A DNA stretch of 64,000 bases from contig NOKP01000002.1 in assembly GCA_002682825.1 (NCBI GenBank), positions 248,001 through 312,000 on the forward strand, given 5' to 3'. A program made the translations under genes and the position numbers. This document shows, in pieces, positions 1 to 12,038 of the stretch. A model generated the notes under the pieces. That model made no database searches. It had not been told where the DNA came from and worked only from the letters and a program-made list of their open reading frames with translations. This DNA is from Neonectria sp. B-13 (taxonomy: Eukaryota; Ascomycota; Sordariomycetes; Hypocreales; Nectriaceae). The stretch's first letter is position 1. Each line of letters begins with the position of its first letter.

Positions 1-223
1 GAAACTTGTCCAGGGCGGATCGACTGATCCTATTGTCACTCAGGCGCTTTGGGTTTATCAGTATCGCTATTCATGGGGTATCCGAGGGGACAATACTCCC
101 GAAAGTGCCAAGTACTTGGGATATCTCTTGGGCAAGGAGCTTTACCCAGACATGGATTTCACGTCGTTCGATGACTACCTCAAGGAGTTACTGGAGGGAA
201 AGGCCAGAAAGCCATACGCGTGA
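1..223 (+). CDS. 3' end of isoflavone-reductase/NmrA-like NAD(P)-binding protein
   Basis: The window opens inside a coding exon read in the frame starting at base 2 and ending with TGA at 221-223, giving 73 C-terminal residues. The tail (ALWVYQYRYSWGIRGDN, then KYLGYLLGKELYP and a final DYLKELLEGK) resembles the C-terminus of fungal isoflavone-reductase-family (CipA-like, NmrA-type) proteins, where the tryptophan/aspartate-rich RGDN segment precedes the last helix. Family members are atypical short-chain dehydrogenases that bind NAD(P)H; the cofactor-binding N-terminus lies outside the window, so activity cannot be judged. The only in-frame ATG inside the window is internal, so the gene begins upstream. 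The next gene is on the same strand 575 bp away. The family call rests on the tail alone. Confidence 0.6.
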   Translation, partial: KLVQGGSTDPIVTQALWVYQYRYSWGIRGDNTPESAKYLGYLLGKELYPDMDFTSFDDYLKELLEGKARKPYA

Positions 224-797
224 GCGCGCCAGACCAAAACACAGAATAGTCATAGGTTTTTTAGGCGGTGCTGATTGTAAATGTTGAAATCAAAGAAACG
301 ATTGCTAAGATGGAAGAGAGCAGAGCGTCATTCAGTGCAGAGAGTATTTGGGTGTATGAACCGGAGAAGAGAGTAGTCTAAATATAAATGCTAGTTTCCC
401 AAATGATCTCTTCAAGTTAGCAGGTCTCATAGTAGCATGACCAAGAATAATAGTGCGTCTTCCGTCTAACTCACCCCAAAGCACCTCTATTTATCTCACT
501 GGTAGTAAACCCGCTTCACCACCATTGTGACGATCGGGTCTAACCTGGGGGTAGCTAAGTTCTGGTAGATCACGTCAACGTACATGATAAGTGAGTGGAG
601 TACTTGCACCAGTTTTAAGCCAGGGAGGGTGTGCAACGCGCAAAATCCGACTTTGAGAAAGTCCGCCAAGTGCGAATGTCCGCTGAGTCCGAAGCCTTGA
701 AGAACGAGAGTCTATAAATACCAGACATGTCAAATCAGACTTACGCCACAACCCAACGCTTTTTACCCTCAATTCTTTTCAGATCATTTCTGTCACC
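224..797. other. Intergenic region before the SDR gene
   Basis: No coding sequence is supported here. It should contain the terminator of the upstream reductase gene and the promoter of the short-chain dehydrogenase, including the TATA-like element listed separately. Short open frames on both strands lack family resemblance. Confidence 0.6.
713..720 (+). promoter_or_regulatory. TATA-like element upstream of the SDR gene
   Basis: TATAAATA lies 78 bp upstream of the dehydrogenase ATG at 798, a plausible core-promoter distance for a filamentous fungus. A pyrimidine-rich stretch and a favourable start context (TCACC before ATG) follow. The assignment is by sequence and position only. Confidence 0.5.
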
Positions 798-1716
798 ATG
801 CCATTCCCCTACAAAACCGCTCTTATCACGGGTGCCACTTCCGGCATTGGCCGCGCCCTGGCTGAACGTTTGGTCAACCACGGCGTCTTTGTCATCGCTG
901 CCGGCCGACGTAAGGACCGCCTTGATGAGCTCGTACAAAAGTACGGCAAAGACAAGGTCGCCGCCGAGGTCATCGACGTTGGGAACCTCGCAGCCTTGCC
1001 CTCGTGGACTGAGAAGTAAGTACGCTACAAAAAAGAATGGCGATATCGAAAGATATCAGGAGTCAACGAGCTTAAGCTGACAATCATCCTTTGCATCTAA
1101 TAGACTGCGAACTACCTATCCTACCCTAGATGCTGTTTTTCTCAACGCCGGTGTCGCGCATATGTTTGACGTCACGTCTCCCACTGCCTCTTCGTCTACA
1201 GCCCTTTCCCAGGTTACCGACGAGGTCACGCTCAACTATCTCTCACCATTACACACCACCCTCCTCCTCCTCCCTCACCTGCGCTCGCGCGCAGCCAAAG
1301 GTGCCCCTACGGCCATCATTCTCACTTCTTCTGGCCTGGCTCTCGTGCCTATGCACATGTATCCCAACTACTGTGCTTCAAAGGCTGCCACTCATACCCT
1401 GGCCTGGCAGATCAGAACCCAACTTGCAGCGGAGGCGGAAAAGACGAAGGAGGCCAACCCGGAGGCAGCTTCGGTTCGCATCATTGACATCGTACCACCC
1501 GCAGTGCAAACGGAGCTGAATAAGACATCGGGGGCGGCTCCGTTTGGGGTTCCTCTGAACCAATATATTGAAGAGTTGTGGACGGATCTGGAAAAAGGCG
1601 AGGAGGATGAGATTCTGGTAGGGAACACGGACCAATTTCGTCACGTCGAGGATGAGAGAAAGAAGATCTATGCTCAAGTTGTCGAGTATACTAAGAATAT
1701 GCCGGCGAGCCATTAA
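798..1716 (+). CDS. Short-chain dehydrogenase/reductase (classical SDR)
   Basis: Two exons, 798-1015 and 1104-1716, with an 88-bp GT-AG intron, encode 276 residues, a normal classical-SDR length. The N-terminal Rossmann motif TGATSGIG sits at residues 11-18, the structural NAG motif at 87-89, N117 is at the usual helix position, catalytic serine is at 148/149, and the YxxxK motif is Y162/K166 (YCASK). All parts of the N-S-Y-K tetrad are therefore present. The overall layout is like fungal DltE-type SDRs that reduce or oxidise alcohol/carbonyl substrates with NAD(P)(H); the substrate cannot be inferred. The start is the first ATG in frame after the TATA-like box. The family is secure; the physiological role is unknown. 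Confidence 0.92.
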
Positions 1717-2143
1717 GTAGCTTACAATGAGCAGCAGCAGTGTGTTGAGTTAGCGTCCACAGTCGCCGACCGCGAGCAAGTTAGAAAGAGATCTGCACAA
1801 TCGCCCATCCCGCTTTGCGTTCCCTCGTACTGGCTCTATTTGTGGAGGCCCCCATCCCGATATTTCTCTCTATTTAGCACCCGACCATTTGCACACCATC
1901 TAAGCGGATCAGGCGAGGTCACTGATGTCACAGCCGATATGTGGAGGGCGATGGATTGGTGTTATTGCTTCACCGCTATATCGATGTAGCTGGTGACCCT
2001 CCTTCTAGCTTCCCGACGGAGTTAGTATTTATACCAGAGTTTAGCAAGCAACGTATTTTATATCCTACCATAGGCGATAGTATGTCAGGTCGTCGACTTG
2101 AACGAAGCAGATGCGTGGTCGTACCACAGACTAATAGGCCACA
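1717..2143. other. Intergenic, no supported gene
   Basis: Short open frames only. The right end grades into a decayed transcription-factor fragment, so part of this stretch may be unrecognisable remains of the same lost gene. Confidence 0.5.
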
Positions 2144-2340
2144 GCCTTTCACTTACAGTCGAGATACCCTAGTGACCCACACATAAGTCATCTCAAAGAT
2201 AAAATCTGCCAACTGCTTTACTCAGCCCAAGCTCCGAGGAAATCGGACGCTGAGCTGCTCCATGACATCCGAGAGTTAGATGACAAACTCGAGACGTGGC
2301 GGCTATCTATCCCACCCAAGGTACTGCAGGGGTTATGAGT
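2144..2340 (+). pseudogene. Relic of a Zn2Cys6 regulator (fungal-specific TF domain fragment)
   Basis: In the frame of base 2198 the sequence reads DKICQLLYSAQ, then SDAELLHDIRELDDKLE and TWRLSIPPK, ending at TGA after about 2335. This is the characteristic middle-homology segment of fungal-specific transcription factors, in which a DIRELDxxLExWRxSLPP motif is very common. Matching sequence continues upstream for about 18 codons (RYPSDPHISHL). No zinc cluster, no start and no downstream remainder can be found, so it is a fragment of a deleted gene rather than a small gene. The motif match is strong, but the boundaries are approximate. Confidence 0.7.
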
Positions 2341-2676
2341 AGCAATAGGGTGCCTAAGACACACTTCGTACTCGTAAAGTCAAAAGAAATTATCAGAATG
2401 CAGGGACTTGGCTGTGTTGGGGCATACCCGCTTTTTAAGCCTTTGGTTGTAGGCTAGCGATTGTCGAGTTTCAACGTGTGAATTATCAAAAGTAGTAAGA
2501 ATGCAGGGTTTAGGTACATCGTTTGTAATCTTATTTGAAATCATACTTCATTTGAAATAAATCTGCATTTGAATACCGATCTCTGTGTTAAGCTTCCAAG
2601 TACTTAAACTTCGTAGGTTCCATAGATTTTCAATTCATCAACCAACACCTGATTAACAACCAACACTTCATCGACA
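2341..2676. other. Promoter region of the secreted propeller-type gene
   Basis: No gene is seen. The last 40 bases are CA-rich with repeated CAACAC/CCAACA motifs directly before the ATG at 2677, as expected of a fungal 5' leader. Confidence 0.5.
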
Positions 2677-3819
2677 ATGCTCTATCCTATCTCAGTGTTT
2701 CTCATAGCGGCTGCCTTACGAGGGGCCTTGGCCTTCCCCAACTCTCAGTGTGGAGGCAAACACGTACCGAAATCTTGTCCCCCATTCAAAGGCAACTTTA
2801 CCATTGAACAATACCAACTATATCCCGAGAATGCGGACTTCGACTTCAAATCGTGTCTTCTCTACGTGTCGTAAGCTACTTCTTTAGGAGCATTGAAACA
2901 TTCCATTGTAACTAAATGAAATAGGAATCTCTATAACGGCACAGTAGGAGTCTACGACCCCTACAAGAACGAATTGGTTGACATCATGGAATTCCCTGGC
3001 ATATCCCACACCCCCGGACTCTTCGTCGCCGGTATCGAAATAGATGAGCGAACCGGCCTCATCTCTGTCCTCGCTAACGCCGGAGCTGCCTTCGTAAAGC
3101 CACCGCTAGGCTCGGACATCTCCGGCTCGAATATCGCCATGCTCTGGGACCCCAAAACTAGAGAAGTGCTCTACAAAGTCAACCTCACAGAAACCAGTCA
3201 GGGGAAGTATGGCGGTTTTGCGGATCTCGAGCTGGATCCTGATGGGAATGTCTATGTCAATAGCATGTTCCCGGGAAGTATTTTGAAGCTGGACAAATTC
3301 AACGGGAGGAATGCTCCGAAGGTGAAGGAGTGGTTTCTAAGTCAGCCCAGGGATACTAGTATTGATGGCTTCGGAGGTTTGGCAGCAAAAGATTGGACCC
3401 TCTTGACTCACGACAATAGTGACGGACGACTCCTGAAATTCGACATGCGGTCTTCGAAGGGATCACCCGTCGTCATCCCAGTGACTCCCAACCACATATT
3501 TCTCGACTCCGACGCCAGCTACTTGCCCCCGAAATATAAGGGTACTGTTCTACTCATAGCAGGCGGACCAGGAATCAGGGTGTTAGGAAGCAAGAACGGG
3601 AAATGGAATACAGCAGAGTATCTGGGGACTGTGCTCAAGACTTCGTTCAATTTACCAGATATTCACTTGGCAACAGCAGCGGTGCAGGTTGGTGATGGGT
3701 TGAATATGGTTGTGCTGCACACCGGAGACACAGTAGTGCCTGGGACTTTGGCAGGGAACAGGACTCATTTTCCGTTTTACGACATCACAGATCAGGTGGA
3801 GAAGTTGCTTGCAGTATAG
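2677..3819 (+). CDS. Secreted SMP-30/gluconolactonase-like beta-propeller protein
   Basis: Exons 2677-2870 and 2925-3819 (54-bp intron) give 362 residues. The first roughly 19 residues form a signal peptide (MLYPISVFLIAAALRGALA), so the product is probably secreted. The mature part shows repeating beta-strand blocks of propeller type: SNLYNGTVGVYDP, ADLELDPDGNVYVNSMFPGS, LLKFDM, LLIAGGPGIRVLG. The layout recalls six-bladed SMP-30/gluconolactonase-like proteins and also the fungal TRI14-like family, which shares a secreted propeller fold. Potential N-glycosylation sites (NFT, NLT, NRT) fit secretion. The substrate is unknown. The intron is needed to join the signal-peptide exon to the body in frame. 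The gene model is solid; the family assignment is tentative. Confidence 0.7.
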
Positions 3820-5621
3820 GAGTTTACTGCGAGGAAGTGCAAAGGAGGTTCTGCGGAATAACAGGCTTTACTTCAAGAATATGTATTTTGGGACTTCAAT
3901 ATATGCATTGTTAGCCCGAGATATTTTCAATAGGTGTTGATAGATGGCTAGTAAGTTGGGACTATAACATATGACTTCTCTAGCATTGGCCTCAGTCTCA
4001 GTCTCAGCTCAGTAATTAAATGCCTGCGAACCACCACATAGAAGGTTGGCTGTTCCATTCACAGCTTACAAGAATTTATGAACAGTAAGTTGCATTCTTT
4101 TCCCGCCAACCCTATTTCCATGTGTTTCCCCTCATTCCTAGTTCTTCGATAGTTCAACATCCAGCCTCACCCTTCCGAGCGCTTGGAATAGCCTCTTGGC
4201 TCTAGTGATGAATTCTACATAGCAGGACTGCAAGTAAAGTATTCATTCTATTACACAGTATTGGGATAGCTACCTAGTACCATTTTTAAGGATAATATTA
4301 ACTGGCGTAATATTTGAACCTTCAGGGTTGTTAGAGGCTGCAAAGGAGTCTTGTCGTAGTTGATGAAGTAACTGAGTTGGTGAGTCAGACTGATAAACCT
4401 AAACGATAAAGTTGTGTTCTTTCCCCGATAGGACCATTTTGCATCAACTCATCATGGGTTGCTCTTGCTAAAGGGCTCCCTCTTGACGAGAGATTTCTTA
4501 AACGCATTAACATCACTTCTAAAGAGAAGAGATTCAATAACAATAGTAAGGATGTGTCCTATGCATCGAACATATCATCATACTGGCTGTTTTACTGTTT
4601 GCTGTGCTATTGAGAGTGAAGTAACTGACTGACCTTGTCCTCGATGCCAAACGACTTGATGATCTCGAGGTTCTTGATGACAATGTTCTCACCAGAGTAT
4701 CGTTCTACCAGTTCCGGAATGCCAAGAACGACATTTTGGAGCCGATTCTCTTCGTCTCCGGAACGGCTGGGATCTCCAAAGGCAACTGCTGCTCTAACTT
4801 CAATCGCGACATCAGGAACAAGTGGGCCGCTGCACGCAAGCTTCAACTGTGACAAGGCTCACGTAGCAAGCCCTACGTTCATATTCGGGGCTCGTGTTCG
4901 ATGACTTCACGTCCATTCGGTCGCATGAAACCACCGTCTCGGAAAGATGTTGGGTCGGAATCTGCGAATTTGCCCTACCCCCTTGGTCGTTCCGGAGAGT
5001 CGGGACCGTAGTTCACCGATCAGCCCCACCGTACGCCGAACTCGGCGCCGAAGCCACTCCGCAAGACATCATCCTCGGAATGTCGACGAATCCTAAGCAA
5101 ATGTGAACCATGTAAACTGCAAAATTTGCTCTGGGGAGCACGATATTTTCAAAAGCTTCAGTGTGCCTCTCGATAGTTTTGAGAAGCCACTCAATGATCT
5201 AGGAAATCAGGAAGAGAGATCATGGATTTAAAAGTACACAAGGACGGGCAAGCTGCGAGCTGACCCGAGCTTGCTTGTGCGTCGATCGTTTTTTTTGCCG
5301 AGGTTAAATCGGAAAGTTGCCGAACTCGCAACCGGGATGATTTAACAAGACCGAATGCTTACCCCGTTTGGGTTTGCCCTGGCAAGCTAGCCATTTGATT
5401 CATCTTTGCATCTGGAGTGCTGGGGTAATCGATCAATACCCCAGATTTGGCGCATCTGTTCTCCACACGGGAAGAATAACGTCCCGCTCTCTGGACCCAC
5501 AACCTTCATTTCTGTTCCTTCAACCTCGTCCATCTCGTCCATCTCGTTCACCCCAGATCACGATATTACAATATCCAGACCGACATCCACATCCAGACCG
5601 AACCGACCTCTCCTGCCCGGC
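3820..5621. other. Intergenic, 1.8 kb, with one unexplained minus-strand ORF
   Basis: No gene is supported. Around 3991-4012 there is a short CTCAGT tandem repeat. A minus-strand open frame at 4607-4861 reads as plausible protein and is listed separately. The last several hundred bases are the probable promoter and 5' leader of the Zn2Cys6 gene. Confidence 0.5.
4607..4861 (-). pseudogene. Unidentified protein-like ORF, possible gene fragment
   Basis: An 80-odd-residue frame (AAVAFGDPSRSGDEEN, LGIPELVERYSGENIVIKN, then a helical tail ending LLHSQ) has protein-like composition. It opens directly after a stop at about 4862 and has no convincing ATG or partner exon. The amphipathic segments could be a piece of a helical-repeat protein, but I do not recognise the family. 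It may equally be chance. Confidence 0.2.
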
Positions 5622-8418
5622 ATGGACCCGGCCGCTGCTCCAGCAGACAAGCCGTCAAGGCAAGATCACCACAAGAAGCTCCCCAGAAGAAGTCGCAAGA
5701 GAGCCACCAGGGCATGTCTACTCTGCCGAGCCCGCAAAGTTCGCTGTGATGTCTCCGAAAGGGGAAGCCCCTGCACGAACTGTCGCCTTGACAACGAGCG
5801 TTGCCTTGTCGCAACGAGGTCGTCCAAGCAGTGAGTGCTTGTCTACCAAGAAAATAGCCTTCCGTGTGCTGACAGAATCCCAAGTCGTCCAGTCGAAGCT
5901 GCTCCCAATGACGGCCCTCAAACAATTATGCCTATCGATGAGCGAACAAGCGACGCCGAGGCCACTGAGATACCTACCGAGTTAGTGTCTGCCGATCACG
6001 AAAACCGTTCCCCAGACGAGGAGCCCGTTGTCATTTCTGGGGAAGCAACAGCATTTGAGTTGTCCTTTGTTGATTGTCAAGATAAAAATGAACACATCAC
6101 TCAAGACCTTCCTCTCGAGTGGCCGCACAACTTGTTTGAGGCCTCATTTGATGGAAATTCTCTCGACAGTAAGCTTTTGATAATAGGTTGCCTGTTTGCG
6201 TTTGCTAATGGGGGAGCTGTTAGCTTCACAGGAAGTATTTCCAACGCACAACCCTTCCGCGTTTCCACACAAATCAAATCAATCCCAACCCGGCTTTCAT
6301 CGTCAATGGCCTACCACTACTGCCTCCCCGGTATTCTCTGAAGTAATGTATTGCCGTTACACATTCCTCGCGATTACAAACGTTCAGCGAATGGCAGAAG
6401 ATGATTTCGGGTTTCTGGAGTCCCAAGGCTGTCTTAAAGTTCCGATACGACCTCTACTTGACGAATTCGTACAACAATACTTTCTTCACTTGCATCCAAT
6501 CTTACCAATAGTCAACGAGGGTGACTTCTGGGACCTTTACGACAACAACAGCAGACACACACCCAAGGAGCCTATCCCTCTACTGCTATTCCAGGCAATG
6601 CTGTTTGCGGCTTCCACCTTCGTTTCCTTGGCCACTGTCCGGGCTCTTGGTTACTCGGATCTTCGAACAATGCGGTCTACACTCTTAAGACGCGCCAAAC
6701 TTCTCTACGACCTTGAAAGCGAATCATCACCTCTTATTATCGCCCAGGCTTCCGTCCTTCTTTCCACGGCGTCGTTATCGTCGTCAGGGAAGCCAAATAC
6801 CGTTTGGCTGAGCCTCGCCATCGAGCATGCGAAGCTCGCTGAAGCCCATCTCTACACCACCATGACACAAGCCTCCTGTTCAAAACAGCGGAACGTCCTA
6901 AAAAGACTATGGTGGTGTTGCATCGTTCGAGACCGCTCTATGGGCCTCTTACTGAAACGTTCGGTACAAATCACCAAAGAGCAATTCAACTTTAGCCACG
7001 ATCCTCTAAACGCGAACGACCTGGAAGACGAAATTCAGCGATCGAAGGTTTACTGTCCCTCCACTAAGTTGAACCTTGCCGAGATTCTCTCTCAATCGAT
7101 CGTACTATGTGTCAAGCTCACGGATGTTTTGATGCTTGTATATCCGACAAATGGCGAGCAACGGTCGACACAGCAAGAGCACGATGACGCACTGCTTCAT
7201 CTTTACGAATGCAAATCAAGTTTAAGAGAATGGCATATAGTGGCTGCCTCAAAATTGCCAAATTTCCGGAGCCACGCTGAATTCGAGAGGTTGTCAAAAC
7301 CTGATCAAGCCAGTAGACATGATTCAATCACTCTATACACGAACCTCATGTACATGTACTACCACGCCGCTCGCATCGCTCTATGCCACCACGAAGCGCT
7401 CTATTTGGACATGAGAGACACTGATATGAGTTTCCTGCTCGCTAAGGGCCCGTCAAGGATTTCCGAGACCAGTCGTGAATTGCAAGCTGCGATTTCGGAC
7501 GTCAACGAATGCCACAAAGAGCTACTTCGCCTAGATCTTACCCAGTGGATGCCTCACTCAGCTATGGGTTTCAGTACCTTGCCACTAATACTCAACATGC
7601 TTGACATAAAGCTATCGCCGCCAGAGATAGATGGCATCCATCAGTCTTCAACAGCAACACAGCATCAGCTCAACGTCCTCATTGAATTTATGAGAGCATA
7701 CTGGGCCCGTTATGAAGGCGTCAATTGGATCACCGCAATTATTCGCCATATCGTCAGTCTCGCTCAACTAAATGGATCGAGGTCGCAAAGGAAGGGCTCA
7801 AGTATCAACTGGGTGGATATCTTTGCTATCCAACCTAGATCATATCTTCGCCTGGTCTTGGTATTAGATTTGAGTCTCAGCAAGGGTCGACTGGCTCAAG
7901 ACGCAGATTTTCCGGTCGAACTCAGAGGCATGTCCTCTCTTGACCTGAATCCTTTGAAGGAGCTCGTTGAGGGTCGTTGTACCAGCCTTGAAAGTCGTAA
8001 GCCCCCTTTTCAATGGGCAACCCAACCTTCTCCGTTTGATAGCGTACTGCGTGATCAAATGCAATTACATACTCTTGGGCTTGATGATTGTCTCATCAAC
8101 ACTCTCGAAAATGAGATTGCCTTTCACCAGTTAATGGATACTAGCCCCTCTCAGCATCAAGGATGGAGCGGGGCAAGTACCGAGCAGTCGTCGTTGAGCC
8201 AGCCGATCGCGAGTCTTTCAAACAAGCCTACCAGTGACCCACAAAGCTCTGGAACATTGATCATCAAACGGGATGAAACAGCCGGATCCAAGGACAGTAC
8301 CATTTCGAGGTGCCAGGTTAAGTCGCCGTTTGAATCAGAGCACATGGTGGATGATGAGGTAGTTAACGGTTTACTTGAGACCCTTCTTAGTGAAAGCTTT
8401 GGTGAGGGTGTTTCATAG
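5622..8418 (+). CDS. Zn2Cys6 transcription factor with fungal-specific TF domain
   Basis: Three exons (5622-5830, 5876-6168, 6224-8418) with introns of 45 and 55 bp encode 898 residues. The zinc cluster near the N-terminus has C32, C35, C42, C51, C54 and C61 (CLLCRARKVRC then CTNC), preceded by a basic stretch KKLPRRSRKRATR. The fungal-specific TF domain follows from about residue 215, with the typical FLHLHPILPIVNEGDFW and the WLSLAIEHAKLAEAH helix. Length and layout match Ctf1B/xylanolytic-activator-like regulators. The C-terminal 150 residues are Ser/Thr/Gln-rich and probably form the activation region. The intron between zinc cluster and linker is at the position usual for the class. Targets are unknown; neighbouring oxidoreductase or secreted-protein genes are candidates. 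The ATG chosen starts 26 residues before the basic region. Confidence 0.9.
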
Positions 8419-8669
8419 AGTTATATGTACAGCACCATCACTCTGTCTCAATGACACCAAACAGATCAAGGCAATGGAAGTGGCGAGTTTGGGAAGCAGT
8501 CAGTCCTGACTGCAACAAGAAGAAATCACTGAGGCCGGAGTGCTCGATCTATCAACCCGATGGTGGCATAATATGGCTCATTTATAACTATGTCATCTAT
8601 ATGTATCATTGATTATTTCGCTCATTGTCTTGTGGATTGGTGCATTGTCACTACTATGCCGTTTCGCCG

Positions 8670-8888
8670 TCAATACCGTACAACTGTCTTCTTCTTAACC
8701 ATAATTCCACCGAAACCCGAAGGGCTGTAAAACTCATCTGAAGACCTGTTGGCATCTAGTCCATTAACAGGGACAGTATTTCCACAGTATAAATCCAGTG
8801 CATAGCTGTCAAAGTCAGACATGGACCCGCGGCTGTCAGACCCGGCGAGCCGGTGCATTGTCACATTCCAGGAATAATTGACGTGCAT
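8670..8888 (-). pseudogene. Possible C-terminal remnant of a Pth11-like/rhodopsin-domain protein
   Basis: A 72-residue minus-strand frame ends in SPSGFGGIMVKKKTVVRY. The pattern of a hydrophilic tail closing with G-I-x-V followed by alternating charged/valine residues is common at the cytosolic end of fungal seven-helix Pth11-like (CFEM/rhodopsin-domain) receptors. No membrane segments are found upstream, so at most this is the tail of a deleted gene. Weak evidence. Confidence 0.25.
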
Positions 8889-10090
8889 TGAAGCTCTTGG
8901 TTCCCAACTAAAAGAGGGGGTCGACTATCGTATAGCAGTATATAGATAAGACATATCAACTTCAAACAGTCTCAGTTAGTTAGCATAAAGCACTAAGTAA
9001 GTGCAGGGCCAAATGTTAATGTGCAATTGCATATCCAGCCTCATTCGGATTACATCACCCAGTTAAGCGACTCCTCACTTTATTGCTCAACTACGTGTCA
9101 GCACCAAGAGTCTAACTTTGTTGTTGCTGGTAAGCGAGGATCGGTGCAATTAAAACATGCTTACCTTGCCATTTTCTTTAGGAACCTCAGACCTAGCCAT
9201 GTCGGAGTGAGCATCAGCGCGGACTCGGAGAAATAACAACGACTCAGTCGCAGGCTATAGTCTATTCGAATAAGGGAAACGGATTTTTGGTAGCAACGCT
9301 AACCACAAAGATCATAATACCCATATGCTTTCCACGACATCCTGATCTCAGATGGCGGCTTTATCAAGCTTGGCAGGTCCAGAGTATCTCAGGAAAGGAT
9401 GCCTGATTACCAAGCACCCAGTACCATCCCTACAAATAGAGCATTAAGACTTGAAGTTTTAGTCAGAAAGGACCCAGCTGCCTCGACTGATATATTCCCT
9501 TCTAGAAAGGATGTTGTCGGAAACCTCTATCACTGCATGCATATGTGATATTAAACAATGGGTCAGGCCCCACTCATGCTTGGCGTGCGATTGTTCATTA
9601 TCACGCAACCACACACGACTATATGTAGCCTCTCAGGTATGCTAAATTGAATTTTCAACAAGGAAACGTCATAGACTATCGGTGTACTACCTGAGTACGA
9701 CGCTGAGTCTAGGGAACTTAGCAGTTTTCCGATTATGAGACGACAATATTACAAGTTCAGATAGCCTGTCGCTGACCTTTTCAGTCACTTCATAATCTGA
9801 TGTGGGCAAATCAACATCAATACTACCCCATCTTCTTATCAGTTATTGGTAACACGATATCACCGTCTCCGGTCAACCCCGCATAGACACGGTAAACCTT
9901 GTCTTACGTGCTCATGCAAGCGTAGACGCAATCGAAATTCATGTGGCGCAATCATTTATGACTAAGTGCGAGGTCGGAGAAGCTCGTCGCACTTAAAAGC
10001 CCCCATTTTCTTCTATGTCTAGTTGATCTCTCTTTGAACATTCACTAGGTCGATATTGAATCTGTCTTCAGATACCACAACTTTTCAATC
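8889..10090. other. Intergenic, 1.2 kb, before the flavin monooxygenase
   Basis: No coding potential recognised on either strand. The last 100 bases (pyrimidine-rich, then CA-rich up to the ATG) look like the promoter and leader of the monooxygenase gene. Confidence 0.5.
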
Positions 10091-11725
10091 ATGCCCACTC
10101 CAGCACGACGTGTAGCTGTTATCGGCGCCGGTCCTAGTGGAGCTATTGCAACCGATGCATTGGTTAGGGAACAAGCATTTCAAACGGTTCGTGTGTTTGA
10201 AAGAAAATCGGCGATTGGCGGAACATGGTAAGTACTCTCTACCAATTCACTGTTACATAGTGGCTCACATGATCGACTTCCTCTAGGATTCACACGCCAC
10301 ACCTACCTACTGGCATCCAGTCCCTAAGTGGTTTGATCTCTGGGAATGGGGATATCGCGGTTCCTATTCCAGAGCAACTTCCTACCGTTACCCCAGTGTC
10401 TGAGGCGGTGAATGGACATCAGCAACGATTCTCAGATACAGCAATTCACGAGAATCTGCACAGCAATATTATCCCGTCCGTTATGAGCTATACGGAAGAG
10501 CCGTTCCCGGACAAGTTGTCTGACCGTACACTGGCAGAGTACGGCCCAGACGCTCCTTACCGCCATCACACGACGATTCGTGATTGGGTCGAAGGTATTT
10601 TCACTCGCGGAGGCCATGATAAACTTCTTGAGCTCGATACTACTGTCGAGAAAGCCGAAAAAGTCAACGGTGAATGGATCCTTACTCTTCGAAAGGTAGT
10701 GAACAGTCGCAACTATTGGTGGCGAGAGTCTTTCGATGCGCTTGTTGTTGCTAGTGGACACTACAACGTCCCCTGGTTTCCCGATATTCCAGGCCTTATT
10801 GAGTATGACAAGAGGTTCCCTGGTGCCATCGTACACAGCAAGCATTTCAGAAGCGGGGAGAAGTTCCGGGGAAAGGTATGAGAATCATCCTTAATCATCC
10901 GCTTGTCTGCAATGTTAATCTCGATCACAGAGAGTAGTGATTTTAGGTGGTTCGGTATCGTCTCACGAAATCGTACACGAAGTCTTGGATTTTGCGGAAG
11001 ATCCAGTTTATGTGTCCATTCGCGGGGAACCGCTCCCAGCTTTTGGTTGGGAGCCATTCAAGCATCCAAAGATTTCTATAAAAAAGGGCATCAGTCATTT
11101 CGACGCCCAGACAGGACGTATCTCTTTCAGCGATGGATCGCATCTCGACGGTGTAGATCACGTCATTTTCGGAACCGGTTACACGTTTAGTTTGCCGTTT
11201 ATTCCCCAAGTCCAGGAGCGTATTAGACACGCTAATCGACGTCTTCCTGGTGTGTATCAGCATACTTGGAATATCGAGGACCCTACACTGGCCTTTGTGG
11301 GAATGGTATGTTCGCGCGAAATGCCAATTTTGATGCTTAATGCTAACTGATCCCATTAGCTCGGAGGTGGCTTTACCTTCCGCGCATACGAATGGCAGGC
11401 TGTCGCAGTAGCTCGGTTCCTCGCTGGACGAGGCAAGCCTCTGCCCTCCATCCCAGAGCAGCTCGACTGGGAGCGGAAGCGAGTTGCCGAGAGAAAGGGA
11501 GGCAAAGATTACTACACCATTGCGCCTAACTATGCCGACTTCTTTGAGTTCTTGCGAGGCATTGCCGGAGAGCCAGTCACTGAAACGACCGGTCGCAAGT
11601 TGCCGGAGTTTGATTCGAAATGGCTTGATATTTGGGCTGATATGCCACTGGTTAAGCTTAAGGGGTGGGAGCGGAAACGAAAGGCTGCGGAAGAGGCAGA
11701 GCGAGGCCCTAAAGCCAAGTTATGA
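10091..11725 (+). CDS. Flavin-containing monooxygenase (FMO-like)
   Basis: Four exons (10091-10227, 10287-10875, 10931-11305, 11360-11725; introns 54-59 bp) encode 488 residues. The FAD-binding GxGxxG motif is VIGAGPSG (residues 10-17), followed by FERKSAIGGTW, the conserved tryptophan split by intron 1. The NADPH-binding Rossmann motif in exon 3 reads VVILGGSVSSHEI, and the FATGY-type signature before the end of the NADPH domain appears as FGTGYTFSLPF. These are hallmarks of class B flavoprotein monooxygenases, which hydroxylate N or S atoms of soft nucleophiles with NADPH and O2. The C-terminal WERKR-rich tail is typical of fungal members. Intron positions keep all domains in frame. It is convergent with the NAD(P)-binding gene downstream. 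The substrate is unknown. Confidence 0.92.
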
Positions 11726-12038
11726 TCTGCCTTCTAGGGTCCTAGATAATAGAATTCACTGTAGTGCGAGGTTAGAAGCGTATGGACCTAGGGGAAGACT
11801 CAAGATAGAGTGACTGACCGACTCCTCGCTATCGGACGTGGAAAAATCACAAACGGGAGAATCGCCTGCATCGTCAAATGGCCAGTCATCTACGGTCTCA
11901 CTCTGATTTATGGTTGTTACTGTGATACATCGCAACTAGTCCTTCTTTCATTAACAATGCCAGCGAATGGGGCTTCCAGGTTTCTTCTGTCGCAGCGATT
12001 CCCCAAGAATCGCAAATTCCACGACTTCCTCGGCGGCA
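11726..12038. other. Convergent terminator region
   Basis: The stop codons of the monooxygenase (+) and the NAD(P)-binding gene (-) face each other across this 313-bp stretch, which should hold both 3' UTRs. No gene is seen. Confidence 0.55.

Noticed and set aside
5368..5985. 205-codon plus-strand frame overlapping the Zn2Cys6 start
   Set aside because: It overlaps the zinc-cluster exon in another frame and has no recognisable domain.
6196..6223. Start of the large TF exon at 6196
   Set aside because: The zinc cluster and linker join in frame only if this exon begins at 6224 after a 55-bp intron; the earlier sequence is intronic.
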